Shown: piece after piece, positions 35,901 to 43,358 of the stretch
How positions within the stretch are numbered: the first letter of the stretch is position 1
How the letters are laid out: every line of letters begins with the position of its first letter
Assembly: GCA_018657625.1 (NCBI GenBank)
Contig: JABHWU010000084.1
Span: 1 to 48,757 of the forward strand
Source of the DNA: Deltaproteobacteria bacterium
GTDB taxonomy: Bacteria; SAR324; XYD2-FULL-50-16
Reading direction: 5' to 3'
Length of the DNA stretch: 48,757 nt
The notes under the pieces: model-generated
Seen by the model: only the letters and a program-made list of their open reading frames with translations
Databases searched by the model: none
What the model was told of the DNA's origin: nothing
Translations under genes and position numbers: made by a program

Positions 35901-38900
35901 TCCTTATCCTATCAAATTGCTGATCAAAAATATGATATTTTTGGTACCAAGGGTACTATTTTAATGCAAATGAAACAGTTTGTGGAAGCGGAAAAATTAT
36001 TTGAAGAACAAGCGACACTTAAAGCATCTCCATCAGAGGTGCTTGACAACCGATTAAATATTGTAAAAACCATGCTGAATAGAAATGAAAATAGCAAAGC
36101 CCTGTCATTAATAGAGGAATTAGAACCTAAAATCAACGAACAACAAAATGATAATCAACTGATTCTCTTGCTAACTTTAAAGGCCCGGATTTTATATAAA
36201 AATCATCGATTGAACCAAGCCTTGCTGACGCAGGAAAAGTTGGTAAGGAAAGTTATTGATCAGGAAAAAACAGATCTGCTAATACCTGAATCACTTCAAT
36301 TGGCAAAGTTTTACTTGTTAGCGGGACAAGCAGATAAATCCTTAAAGACGGCCAATCAGCTAGAGAATCAACTGATCACCGATTCTGCAGATCACATGCT
36401 GCAAAAAGCAATAATAGCAGAGGTTTATTACAAACAAAACAATTACCATCAATCATTAGGCATTTTTGAATCTATACTTCAAAAAAGTATTGTCAGTCAG
36501 CTTGATAAGGCTTTTAGAGGTGAACTGCATTATAAACATGGTTTAGTACAATCTCAGCTATTAAAGTTTAATGAAGCAGTGCTCAGTTTTAAACAAGCAG
36601 AACAAATTTATCAATCTGAAGGTTTAACCTATGAGTATTTTCAAGCCGGTTTGGCTAAATCTATGACGGTGATTAAATTAGGTAAATTTAAGGAAACAGA
36701 ACAAAATTTAATAAAAATGTTGAACAACCCAAAACTATCGGAAAGGCTGAGAGGTGATGTCAACAACGGTTTATCAAAATTATATACAGAATCCGGTGAA
36801 TTTCAAAAAGCACTTCAATTTTCACAACAGGCAGAATCAAATTATAAGAAAGCGCAACAGGTCCTGCAAATCGCTGAAATGTTAAATTTAAGAGGTATGA
36901 TTTATATCCAAACCAAGGATTATGAACATGCCGGCCTTGCTTTCAATACAGCCATGAAACAGGCAATCACACAGAATAACCCTTTATTGGAATCTGAAAT
37001 TGCCAACAACCTGGGTAGTCTTTATCTATCATTGGAGCAATATGCAGAAGCTCGAAAATGGTTTCTTAAAACCGCTGAAATACAGGAAAAACAAAACTTT
37101 GAAGCTGGTTTGGCTATTACCTACAACAATATTGCAGCGGTTTATCTAAAAGAACAAAAATATCCGGAAAGCATAGAGTTGCTGCAGGAAGCGAGGAAGA
37201 TTGCTCAAAAATATCATTTACCCAAAGAGCAGGCACAAGGCTGGAACAACGAAGGATTGGTATACTATTATCAGCAAAAACTGGATTTGGCTCAAAAAGC
37301 CTTTTTAGAAAGTAAATCATTGCAACAACAACTTGGTCAAAATCTGGAACTCTCCAAAACATTTAATAACCTGGCTATGATAGCCCAACAGACGAATCAT
37401 CTGGAGGAAGCCTTAACATATATCCAGGAAGCCATTCAATGGATATCGATTAATCCTTTAAATAAAGATAATTTATTCCCAAATCCAAAAGTTAACGATA
37501 TCCTGGCACCCAGCTTAATGAAAAACTATTTGCTGAATAAAGGATCTTTTCAAAAGCAGATTTCAGAGCAGAAATCCGGTGTGGATAAAATCAGGTATCT
37601 GAAAGGTGCTTTTGAAAGCTTCAAATTGTCTGTTAATTTAACTGAAATTGTGAGGGGACAAATATCAGGCACAGAATCCCAGCAAATGCTTTTTGCCAAA
37701 AATATAGATATTTTTCAACAACTCATCAGTACCCTATATCGACTAGGACAATTGGATCAATTATCTGGTTTTCATGAGCTAGCTTATCTCTATTCAGAAA
37801 AATCACGGTCTCGTTCCTTTCTGGATCAGTTGCAAAAACAGTTTAGTAAAGTTGATCTTCCGATTCCAGCTGATCTGCAAAAGGAGGAATTACATTTAAA
37901 TAATCAAATTACCCAATTGGAACAATATATTTTTATTGAGTTGAAGAAACCGGAAAAGGAACGAGACGATGGTAAAATTAAGAAATGGCAATTAGAAAAA
38001 ACACAAACCTTGCTATCCTTTAAGCAGCTGACAAAGAAACTGGAACGGCGATTTCCTGCGTATGCAGGAGCTAAATATCCGGTCAGTTTTGATGTTAAAC
38101 AAACCCAGGCTAGATTACTGTCTAAAGATAATATACAACTAATCAGTTATTTTCTGGGTGAAGATGCTTCATATGGTTGGGCCATTACCAATAAGCAGTT
38201 TAAAATGGTCAAGCTGGCACCTCAAGACGATTTTGAAAAACTAATTAGAAAATATCGACAGACTCTGGTCAATCCTTTGGAATTCTTTGATGATATTGAT
38301 GAAGTTTTAATTGATTCAACCAAAACACATTCATCCGTAGGAATTCAAATATACCGCGCAATCATCGAACCCTTAACTTTTGAAAACCAATTCAATATAA
38401 ATGATTTGATCATCATACCCGATGGAATTTTATATTACCTGCCTTTTGAAGCCATCGTCAAAAATGTTGATCCGACTAAAACTGATCAGTATCCGGGTGG
38501 CCGGGAATATCTGATTCACCGATATGCAACTCAATACTCATCATCAGCATCAGTGCTAGGTATTATCCAGCAACAGCATCAATTAAGAATGCAGAATAGT
38601 GCCATAGTGACAAAAAACTTTATTGGATTTGGAGACCCTCAGTTTAATCCTTCTGAATTCAAAGTAGACGATTGCCAATCGGTACAAAAACGAGGTATCG
38701 GATTAAAAGCGAAAAAAAAGAACAAATGTAATAAAGAAGCTTCCAAACGAGGTATCACACTATCCAAGAAAAAGAGTTCAAAAAAACCTGTTCTAAGTTC
38801 CGGTTCATTCAAATCAAATCCAACCTTTGAAGAACTAAACTTTTACAAGCTAGCTAGATTATCCAATACGGAACGAGAGCTTGAAGAAATTTCGTCTATT

Positions 38901-39416
38901 TTTGAATCAAATCAAAAGTCAATTCATCTCAGAAATGAAGCACTCGAATCCAGGGCCAAGCAGTTATTGCAGAAATACCATTATGTTCATTTTGCAACCC
39001 ATGGTATATTAGATGAAGAGAACCCTGAATACTCCGGTATTATGTTGAATATTATTCAACCGGATCAGCCGGAAGATGGTTTTTTGCAATCTTCCGAAGT
39101 TTTCAGATTAAAACTGAATGCTGATTTGGTAACACTTTCTGCTTGTGAAACTGGTCTGGGAAAAGTAATCAAAGCTGAAGGGATGGTAGGATTAACCCGA
39201 TCTTTTCTTTATGCCGGTGCTTCTTCAATTGTTGTTTCATTATGGTCTGTAGCGGATGACTCCACCGCCAATCTAATGATCAATTTTTATCGGAATATCT
39301 CTCAAGGTGCAAATAAAGTAAATGCGCTTAGAAAAGCAAAGCTGGATTTAATGAAAGAAGATTTTTTTGATCCATTTTATTGGAGCCCCTTTGTGTTGAA
39401 TGGCTTGAACAATTAA
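32979..39416 (+). CDS. Giant exported TPR-CHAT protein (caspase-like peptidase domain)
   Basis: This 2145-residue protein begins with a signal peptide (MKKRLLNVLLISIIFSFPFIG). About 1,600 residues of TPR and TPR-like helical repeats follow; the clearest TPRs are near 1,280-1,500 (for example SEIANNLGSLYLSLEQYAEA and ALTYIQEAI). The C-terminal CHAT domain (about 1,690-2,145) contains HFATHGIL (H2008) and VTLSACETGLG (C2056), the expected caspase-like dyad, and ends with the usual SIVVSLWSVADDST. A lysine-rich insert at about 1900-1941 contains two related pieces (KRGIGLKAKKK, KRGITLSKKK). The product is expected in the periplasm or at the outer membrane. It lies among paralogous lipoproteins, which are candidate partners or substrates. 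The length is far above the usual CHAT protein, and no frameshift is seen. Confidence 0.93.
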   Translation: MKKRLLNVLLISIIFSFPFIGFSNTLSSDRVTHYQTKLQSVSDPKLKIKYYKILIADAKKKKAIGMELQYRLDLAEFYNSNNIVSKYQLSNLFRLGTRYYKQRQWQEAEKQFSDLDQHLGDQKTKLKLLSLRYLSNIARKTGDKQKEEIIHHRYIQLAILTMKPPEVAKNYQHLIKLSEINQTNAQHQYYTEWLVYLDRQTDNAAAIKSLLISWVNFASKSPDRYQDEPFELLEAILEKSAQAEELEKLRILFAQKTPNHEKRLSLCQKIFQINPSTHKWVLAQLLKNTQNEEDQQKEVAILKQWLNKEIIPEERMKVIIKIIKLSLSLKDKGLELEYRLHLNQVLKEQNSKNLLFSRNYYQIASLYYGEKRVKDAAQYFKSFLELEAEMKADDINLSFYYLFQISKSQNKTIEAEFYLSKYLAAVNQITNYKETIALYEVLIELSTKNGASKLHQYYYQWFQKSQSSGSSISQHNILIKWIKFALSNQGKVGEQAVNEMPFDLLIGLQIDLEKWEKANQTRLLLANNIKEPTKKTKLYEAVHWSNLKTGQVTKIGILTHLQQNYHQTGDTLLEQDILILLANRKNYPQRREALRQLTLLSLKNSDWLASLKYHQELIKLVPEADAENHLNILNNLITLAEKTGRQSLLVSHLKTKLFLKNKFIDDTQRYQTFLRISNILENDGDYLEALNISQASLKRLFHNQAFLNKHEIYISSARFSEKLHQQQAAVQFYQWAIESIPKSLTNHSSIALGIEQKILQQTQQLSPGESEIAVLQRIQKYQGQLGLEEDIADTSLIIAQKYEKIGNEKEGLQHYNQALNQYRKVNKAAKVEKLLILLSNRKDGGLEGQKTRLLELEQNQKRSANWAGLITTRLELANFYQQENDLSQALIYYQKTLNTQESQKNKMKAKAGYSAALILSQQEQFTSSNQVLKQLIQQFDDQLTSTLSSMIFHRLAKNQLELNQTKKALETIERSLSYQIADQKYDIFGTKGTILMQMKQFVEAEKLFEEQATLKASPSEVLDNRLNIVKTMLNRNENSKALSLIEELEPKINEQQNDNQLILLLTLKARILYKNHRLNQALLTQEKLVRKVIDQEKTDLLIPESLQLAKFYLLAGQADKSLKTANQLENQLITDSADHMLQKAIIAEVYYKQNNYHQSLGIFESILQKSIVSQLDKAFRGELHYKHGLVQSQLLKFNEAVLSFKQAEQIYQSEGLTYEYFQAGLAKSMTVIKLGKFKETEQNLIKMLNNPKLSERLRGDVNNGLSKLYTESGEFQKALQFSQQAESNYKKAQQVLQIAEMLNLRGMIYIQTKDYEHAGLAFNTAMKQAITQNNPLLESEIANNLGSLYLSLEQYAEARKWFLKTAEIQEKQNFEAGLAITYNNIAAVYLKEQKYPESIELLQEARKIAQKYHLPKEQAQGWNNEGLVYYYQQKLDLAQKAFLESKSLQQQLGQNLELSKTFNNLAMIAQQTNHLEEALTYIQEAIQWISINPLNKDNLFPNPKVNDILAPSLMKNYLLNKGSFQKQISEQKSGVDKIRYLKGAFESFKLSVNLTEIVRGQISGTESQQMLFAKNIDIFQQLISTLYRLGQLDQLSGFHELAYLYSEKSRSRSFLDQLQKQFSKVDLPIPADLQKEELHLNNQITQLEQYIFIELKKPEKERDDGKIKKWQLEKTQTLLSFKQLTKKLERRFPAYAGAKYPVSFDVKQTQARLLSKDNIQLISYFLGEDASYGWAITNKQFKMVKLAPQDDFEKLIRKYRQTLVNPLEFFDDIDEVLIDSTKTHSSVGIQIYRAIIEPLTFENQFNINDLIIIPDGILYYLPFEAIVKNVDPTKTDQYPGGREYLIHRYATQYSSSASVLGIIQQQHQLRMQNSAIVTKNFIGFGDPQFNPSEFKVDDCQSVQKRGIGLKAKKKNKCNKEASKRGITLSKKKSSKKPVLSSGSFKSNPTFEELNFYKLARLSNTERELEEISSIFESNQKSIHLRNEALESRAKQLLQKYHYVHFATHGILDEENPEYSGIMLNIIQPDQPEDGFLQSSEVFRLKLNADLVTLSACETGLGKVIKAEGMVGLTRSFLYAGASSIVVSLWSVADDSTANLMINFYRNISQGANKVNALRKAKLDLMKEDFFDPFYWSPFVLNGLNN

Positions 39417-39522
39417 AAGAAATGATAACTGAGATAAACGTTCTTGAAATAGAGTCGTTAGTACTAAAAACTCACCCGAATCTTTAATTTGTGTTCGTGA
39501 TTTATATTAAATAGGAGAAAAA

Positions 39523-41283
39523 ATGAAAACAAAGAAACTTTTTTTGAGATTACCTGTTTTGGTATATTTAATCGTGGGAATACTCTTATCAAGCTGGTAT
39601 TTTTCGGCCACTGCCATCGCACAAACCAAAAAAATTCAGGTTTCACCCATAGACTTGTTGTGGAGTGACGCCTCAAAAAGTTTTGCAGCCTCTTATACCG
39701 TTTATAATCACAGTGAAACAACCCAGGAACTATCCAGTATCATTGTTTTTAAATCTGCCAAGGTAAAATGGTGGCGTGGGGTTAAGTTACCGATCATCGC
39801 ACCAAAAAGTTCCGAAACATTTTCACTTTCTTTTCCGGCTTATATCATGCTTAAAAATAACTATGAAAGCATTTATGTGAATTTATATACAGCTAATTAC
39901 ACAAAATTCATTGATAAGTCCTCTCGGGTACAACATATCTCCTCAAAGGTAGCTATCGCGAATAATGTGAACGTCTTATTAGATGTGACGGATAAAAAAA
40001 TAAAAACCAAATATGACACTCAAAAACCAAAAAAGAGTCGATTGATCCTGGGAGCAAAATCTGATCTGAGATCCCTTTTGAGGAGTGCTATTGGAGTATC
40101 GGCTAAATTAACAAAAATTACAAAGGATGATTCCGGAGTTGAGAAAAAAGAAGTGGTTGCCGAATTTAAAGTAGATAACAAAGGTAAAGCGGAACAAGAT
40201 GAAGAATTACAGCAATTGGAAGATCAACTATTGGCTGAAGCAGAAGAAGGTGAATTGATTGAGCCGGAAAATGAAGAGTTATTTGAATTTCTGGGAGAAG
40301 AAGAAGAATTAACACACACTGAAGAGGAAGAAGAATTAACAAATACTGAAGAGGAAGGGTCAATTGAGTTGGAAACTGATGCCAGTGATATAGATCAAGC
40401 TGATGTCATTGACATAGATCAAACTGATGTCAGTGACACAGATCAAACAGATGCCAGTGATAAAGATCAAACTGAAGAAGTGCTTATTGAAGTGGAGGAA
40501 GAGCAAGTCGATGAGGTTCAATTGCTACTGGACAAAGTAGAAGTTGATGCAACAGATATTTCCTCTAGAGAAAAACTGGTGAACCTTTATATTGAAAACG
40601 AACAAAGTAATAAAGCGATTATTTTTCTTTCCGAGCAATTAAAAAGTAATCCGGAAGACCTAAATGCATATCTGAATTTATCCAAAGTTTATCAAAAAGA
40701 GGGAAATCCACAAAAAGCGCTTGAAGTATTAAATTACTCTCTAGAAAGACTATCAGTAGAATCTAGAATGGCCGTCACGGAGGAGCTAAGAAAAAAAGTT
40801 GAGAAAGGGGAAACTGAAATAACTGATCTTTCTGATGCCGCTTTTTTAGCTAACGAATATGAAAAACTAGGTTTAAACTTCCTAAAAGAATATAAATATC
40901 AGCAAGCCTTAACCACTTTTTCTTCCTTAAGAAGTTTTTTGCCCGATTTTTTTAAAGTTCATTACTATGTCGGTATCAGCCAAATGGGTCTTGAACAGTA
41001 CTATGAGGCCATTGCTTCTTTCTGGGAGCAGGATGATCAGGTTAAAGATCTGTTTGAAAATCTGGAAGGTTTAACCTCAGCCTTATCAAACACTGATGAT
41101 CAGCCGTCGACCGAGAAGGCGATTCAAAAATTTGAAGTTTTAAAGCAAAATCCTCAATCACCTGAACATTTAACAGCTATCGATAATAATCTGGAGGTTT
41201 TATATGCTGCGCTTAAGAAAATAAAAGACCTGGAAGCATCAGAGTTTGCGAGAGCTGAGGCAGAAGAATTACAGGATTGGTAA
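39523..41283 (+). CDS. Exported protein with beta domain, acidic repeats and TPRs
   Basis: The N-terminus has a signal peptide or anchor (VLVYLIVGILLSSWYF) with a possible cleavage after ATAIA. Residues about 32-150 look like a beta sandwich (VSPIDLLWSDASKSFAASYT). A linker leads to an acidic region at about 225-335, made of tandem repeats: two 9-residue units with EEELTNTEE and four 8-residue units with DxDQTDxS. From about 335 on come TPRs (KLVNLYIENEQSNKAIIF, LNLSKVYQKEGNPQKALEVL, FKVHYYVGISQMGLEQYYEA). AGGAG precedes the ATG. It lies between the giant CHAT gene and the next lipoprotein with only 18 bases to the latter, which argues for one operon. An acidic scaffold that binds calcium or a basic partner (for example the CHAT lysine-rich insert) is speculation. 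Confidence 0.8.
   Translation: MKTKKLFLRLPVLVYLIVGILLSSWYFSATAIAQTKKIQVSPIDLLWSDASKSFAASYTVYNHSETTQELSSIIVFKSAKVKWWRGVKLPIIAPKSSETFSLSFPAYIMLKNNYESIYVNLYTANYTKFIDKSSRVQHISSKVAIANNVNVLLDVTDKKIKTKYDTQKPKKSRLILGAKSDLRSLLRSAIGVSAKLTKITKDDSGVEKKEVVAEFKVDNKGKAEQDEELQQLEDQLLAEAEEGELIEPENEELFEFLGEEEELTHTEEEEELTNTEEEGSIELETDASDIDQADVIDIDQTDVSDTDQTDASDKDQTEEVLIEVEEEQVDEVQLLLDKVEVDATDISSREKLVNLYIENEQSNKAIIFLSEQLKSNPEDLNAYLNLSKVYQKEGNPQKALEVLNYSLERLSVESRMAVTEELRKKVEKGETEITDLSDAAFLANEYEKLGLNFLKEYKYQQALTTFSSLRSFLPDFFKVHYYVGISQMGLEQYYEAIASFWEQDDQVKDLFENLEGLTSALSNTDDQPSTEKAIQKFEVLKQNPQSPEHLTAIDNNLEVLYAALKKIKDLEASEFARAEAEELQDW
40300..40470 (+). repeat. In-frame tandem repeats coding for acidic segments
   Basis: Two 27-base units (40300-40326 and 40327-40353) are followed by four 24-base units (40375-40398, 40399-40422, 40423-40446, 40447-40470). 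All keep the reading frame and encode E-rich and D-x-D-Q-rich repeats. The units differ at only a few bases, so they could expand or contract by slippage without breaking the gene. Confidence 0.9.
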
Positions 41284-41301
41284 ACTTAAAAGGAGAATCA
41301 T

Positions 41302-43143
41302 ATGAAATTTATCAATATTATAATATTGGTCGCTGTACTTTTTCTTTCTGTTTCCTGTACCGGTACCAGAGTTTTGCCTCGCAAAGATTTTCCTCTGGAA
41401 CACCGACGTGTTAAATATACTACTAATCAAATTGCCAACGGTGGCGTTATTGAGGATTTAAATCTTTCTGTAAAAAAAGGGGATGCTATATTAATTTTGG
41501 GAGAGGGGGACCGTTTACATCTGCTCCAACTTTATTATCCAATTTACAGGCATGTTTCAGAAACCAATAAAAGATGGCAAATTCAATTTAACCAAACGGT
41601 TTATTATTCTAAAATCAAGTCGAATGGTAATTTAAGTCTTATCATTGAAGATCGACGATTAGAATTAATTGGTAACAATAAACCTATTGTCGGAGAATAT
41701 AACCTGGATATTTTCATTTTGCCTTATAATCGGGAAAATGATCTCCCCGATTTATTAAATGAATTTGTTAAGGCAAACCCAAAGGATATTCAATTAGCAG
41801 ACAATTACCAACGATTCATGAATCAGGTTGGAAATAAATTAGCGAAAAAGAAACAGCAATTAGTAATTTGGGATGAATATTGTGGTAGTGGGCAATTATT
41901 TGGATATATCAATTTTGTCAAAAAATTCCCGAATCACCCAAGAATATTAGATGGTTTAGAAGGCATTAGTAACAGTTTATTGACGACATATAAAACATAT
42001 ATGTGGGATTTGGAAAACTATGTCGATTATGATAAAAATGAAAAACTTTATTTTGGTTTTTGGGCCAATACCACAAATTCAGAAGCGATTGAATTATTCC
42101 AAAAAGCGGCAGATACTGGTCAGGCTTTAGCCGACTTTATTCTGGGAGATATCTATTATCTTGGTACCAAAGATTTTGATCCTGATTTGGCCTATAAATA
42201 TGCCTTAAAATCCGCTGAACAGGAAAATATATTTGGGAAATTCCTCTTAACCAAATTAGTTTATTTGGGTATTGGGATTCCTATGAATAAAGCTTATGCA
42301 AATCATATTGCCGATGAAATATACCCGTTACTTAAAAACAGATTATCAGTATTCCAGGCAAAATCAGCTGCTAATCAATTAGAGCAGTCCCTGATAGAAT
42401 ATTGCATGGCTTGGCTTCATCAAAAGGGACTTGGCGCTCCTAAAAATGAAAAATATTCAAAAAAATTATATATCAATGCTTCAAAATCTGGTTATTTGCC
42501 CGCAGTTTATAATTTAGCCTTAATACAAGTAGAAGGGAATAGAACCAAAAAAGAACTGCGTGCCGGTGAGCAAGTAATTAGTAATTTTGCTCGCAAGCGC
42601 TTTCAGAGAGCACAAAGTAATTTAGCCTGGCTATATCAACATGACAAAGGATCCGGTGAAAATCAGACAATGGCTTTAAACTGGTATCGGTGGAAAGATG
42701 AAGCTCTTTGGGCCAGGATACAACAATACAAAAACATGAAAGATTGCTACCGATACGATAGTATTTTCCCAAACGGTATTCACATTAAAGAAGTGAAGCA
42801 ATTGATTATAGCGCTCAGAAAATCAGCACCAGGAAATGAAGAATATATAGCGCTGGTAAAAAAAGACCCTGCTCGACTTACATGGAAGTTGTTCAGTGAT
42901 AAACCCCTTGAGTGGACAAGTATCATTCATTTATGCAGCCAGCTTGGTGAATGGCGCACACCCACAATCAAAGAATTATTATATTACTATAAAGTCCGTC
43001 CCAACCTGTTAAAAAATGAAAGCTATTGCTCAAGCGATTTTATCACGTGGAGTGGAGTTAAAGTTTTGAAAAATGGAAAAGCGACCAGTGTTGCTGCAAA
43101 TGCATCATGTTTATTATATTGTGCACAAACTAAAATAGATTAA
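41302..43143 (+). CDS. Lipoprotein with divergent PA-IL-like domain, Sel1 repeats and DUF1566-like tail
   Basis: The lipobox is VSC with Cys19. Residues about 35-150 align with the jelly-roll part of its paralogs (ISRT-like signals are absent, but LNLSVKKGDAILILGEG and GEYNLDIFILPYN are at the equivalent positions). The spacer ends in YMWDLENY. Sel1 repeats occupy about 265-455 (ADFILGDIYYLGTKDF, YCMAWLHQKGLGAP, AVYNLALIQVEG). The segment IFPNGIHIKEVKQLI matches the PNG element of the paralogs. The tail (about 525-613) has EWRTPTIKELLYY and CSSDFITWSGV, a degenerate DUF1566-like ending. It has AAAAGGAG before the ATG and follows the previous gene by 18 bases. Confidence 0.8.
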   Translation: MKFINIIILVAVLFLSVSCTGTRVLPRKDFPLEHRRVKYTTNQIANGGVIEDLNLSVKKGDAILILGEGDRLHLLQLYYPIYRHVSETNKRWQIQFNQTVYYSKIKSNGNLSLIIEDRRLELIGNNKPIVGEYNLDIFILPYNRENDLPDLLNEFVKANPKDIQLADNYQRFMNQVGNKLAKKKQQLVIWDEYCGSGQLFGYINFVKKFPNHPRILDGLEGISNSLLTTYKTYMWDLENYVDYDKNEKLYFGFWANTTNSEAIELFQKAADTGQALADFILGDIYYLGTKDFDPDLAYKYALKSAEQENIFGKFLLTKLVYLGIGIPMNKAYANHIADEIYPLLKNRLSVFQAKSAANQLEQSLIEYCMAWLHQKGLGAPKNEKYSKKLYINASKSGYLPAVYNLALIQVEGNRTKKELRAGEQVISNFARKRFQRAQSNLAWLYQHDKGSGENQTMALNWYRWKDEALWARIQQYKNMKDCYRYDSIFPNGIHIKEVKQLIIALRKSAPGNEEYIALVKKDPARLTWKLFSDKPLEWTSIIHLCSQLGEWRTPTIKELLYYYKVRPNLLKNESYCSSDFITWSGVKVLKNGKATSVAANASCLLYCAQTKID

Positions 43144-43358
43144 TATGCTTACCTTGTCAGAAAATTTCTTTGCTGCTTTTCGTGTTTCCTGCAATTCAAT
43201 AATAGTTGATTTTTACGTAATTGTTCAGTTGGAAAAACTTTTCAATTTATTCATAGTATTAAGATTTTGAATTGATATCGTTCGTATGATAGGAAACAGA
43301 AAAAAATCTAAAAAAAAATATTTGGTATTATGTTAGCAATTCTGAAAAGGGAGAAATT

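Noticed and set aside
29902..39416. Type III-E CRISPR (Craspase) or gasdermin-type defence module
   Set aside because: A TPR-CHAT gene is present, but no Cas7-like effector, CRISPR repeats or reverse transcriptase is seen. The neighbouring proteins carry lipoprotein or secretion signals, whereas Csx29 and bacterial gasdermins are cytoplasmic. The paralogs have lectin-like and Sel1 parts and not a gasdermin fold.
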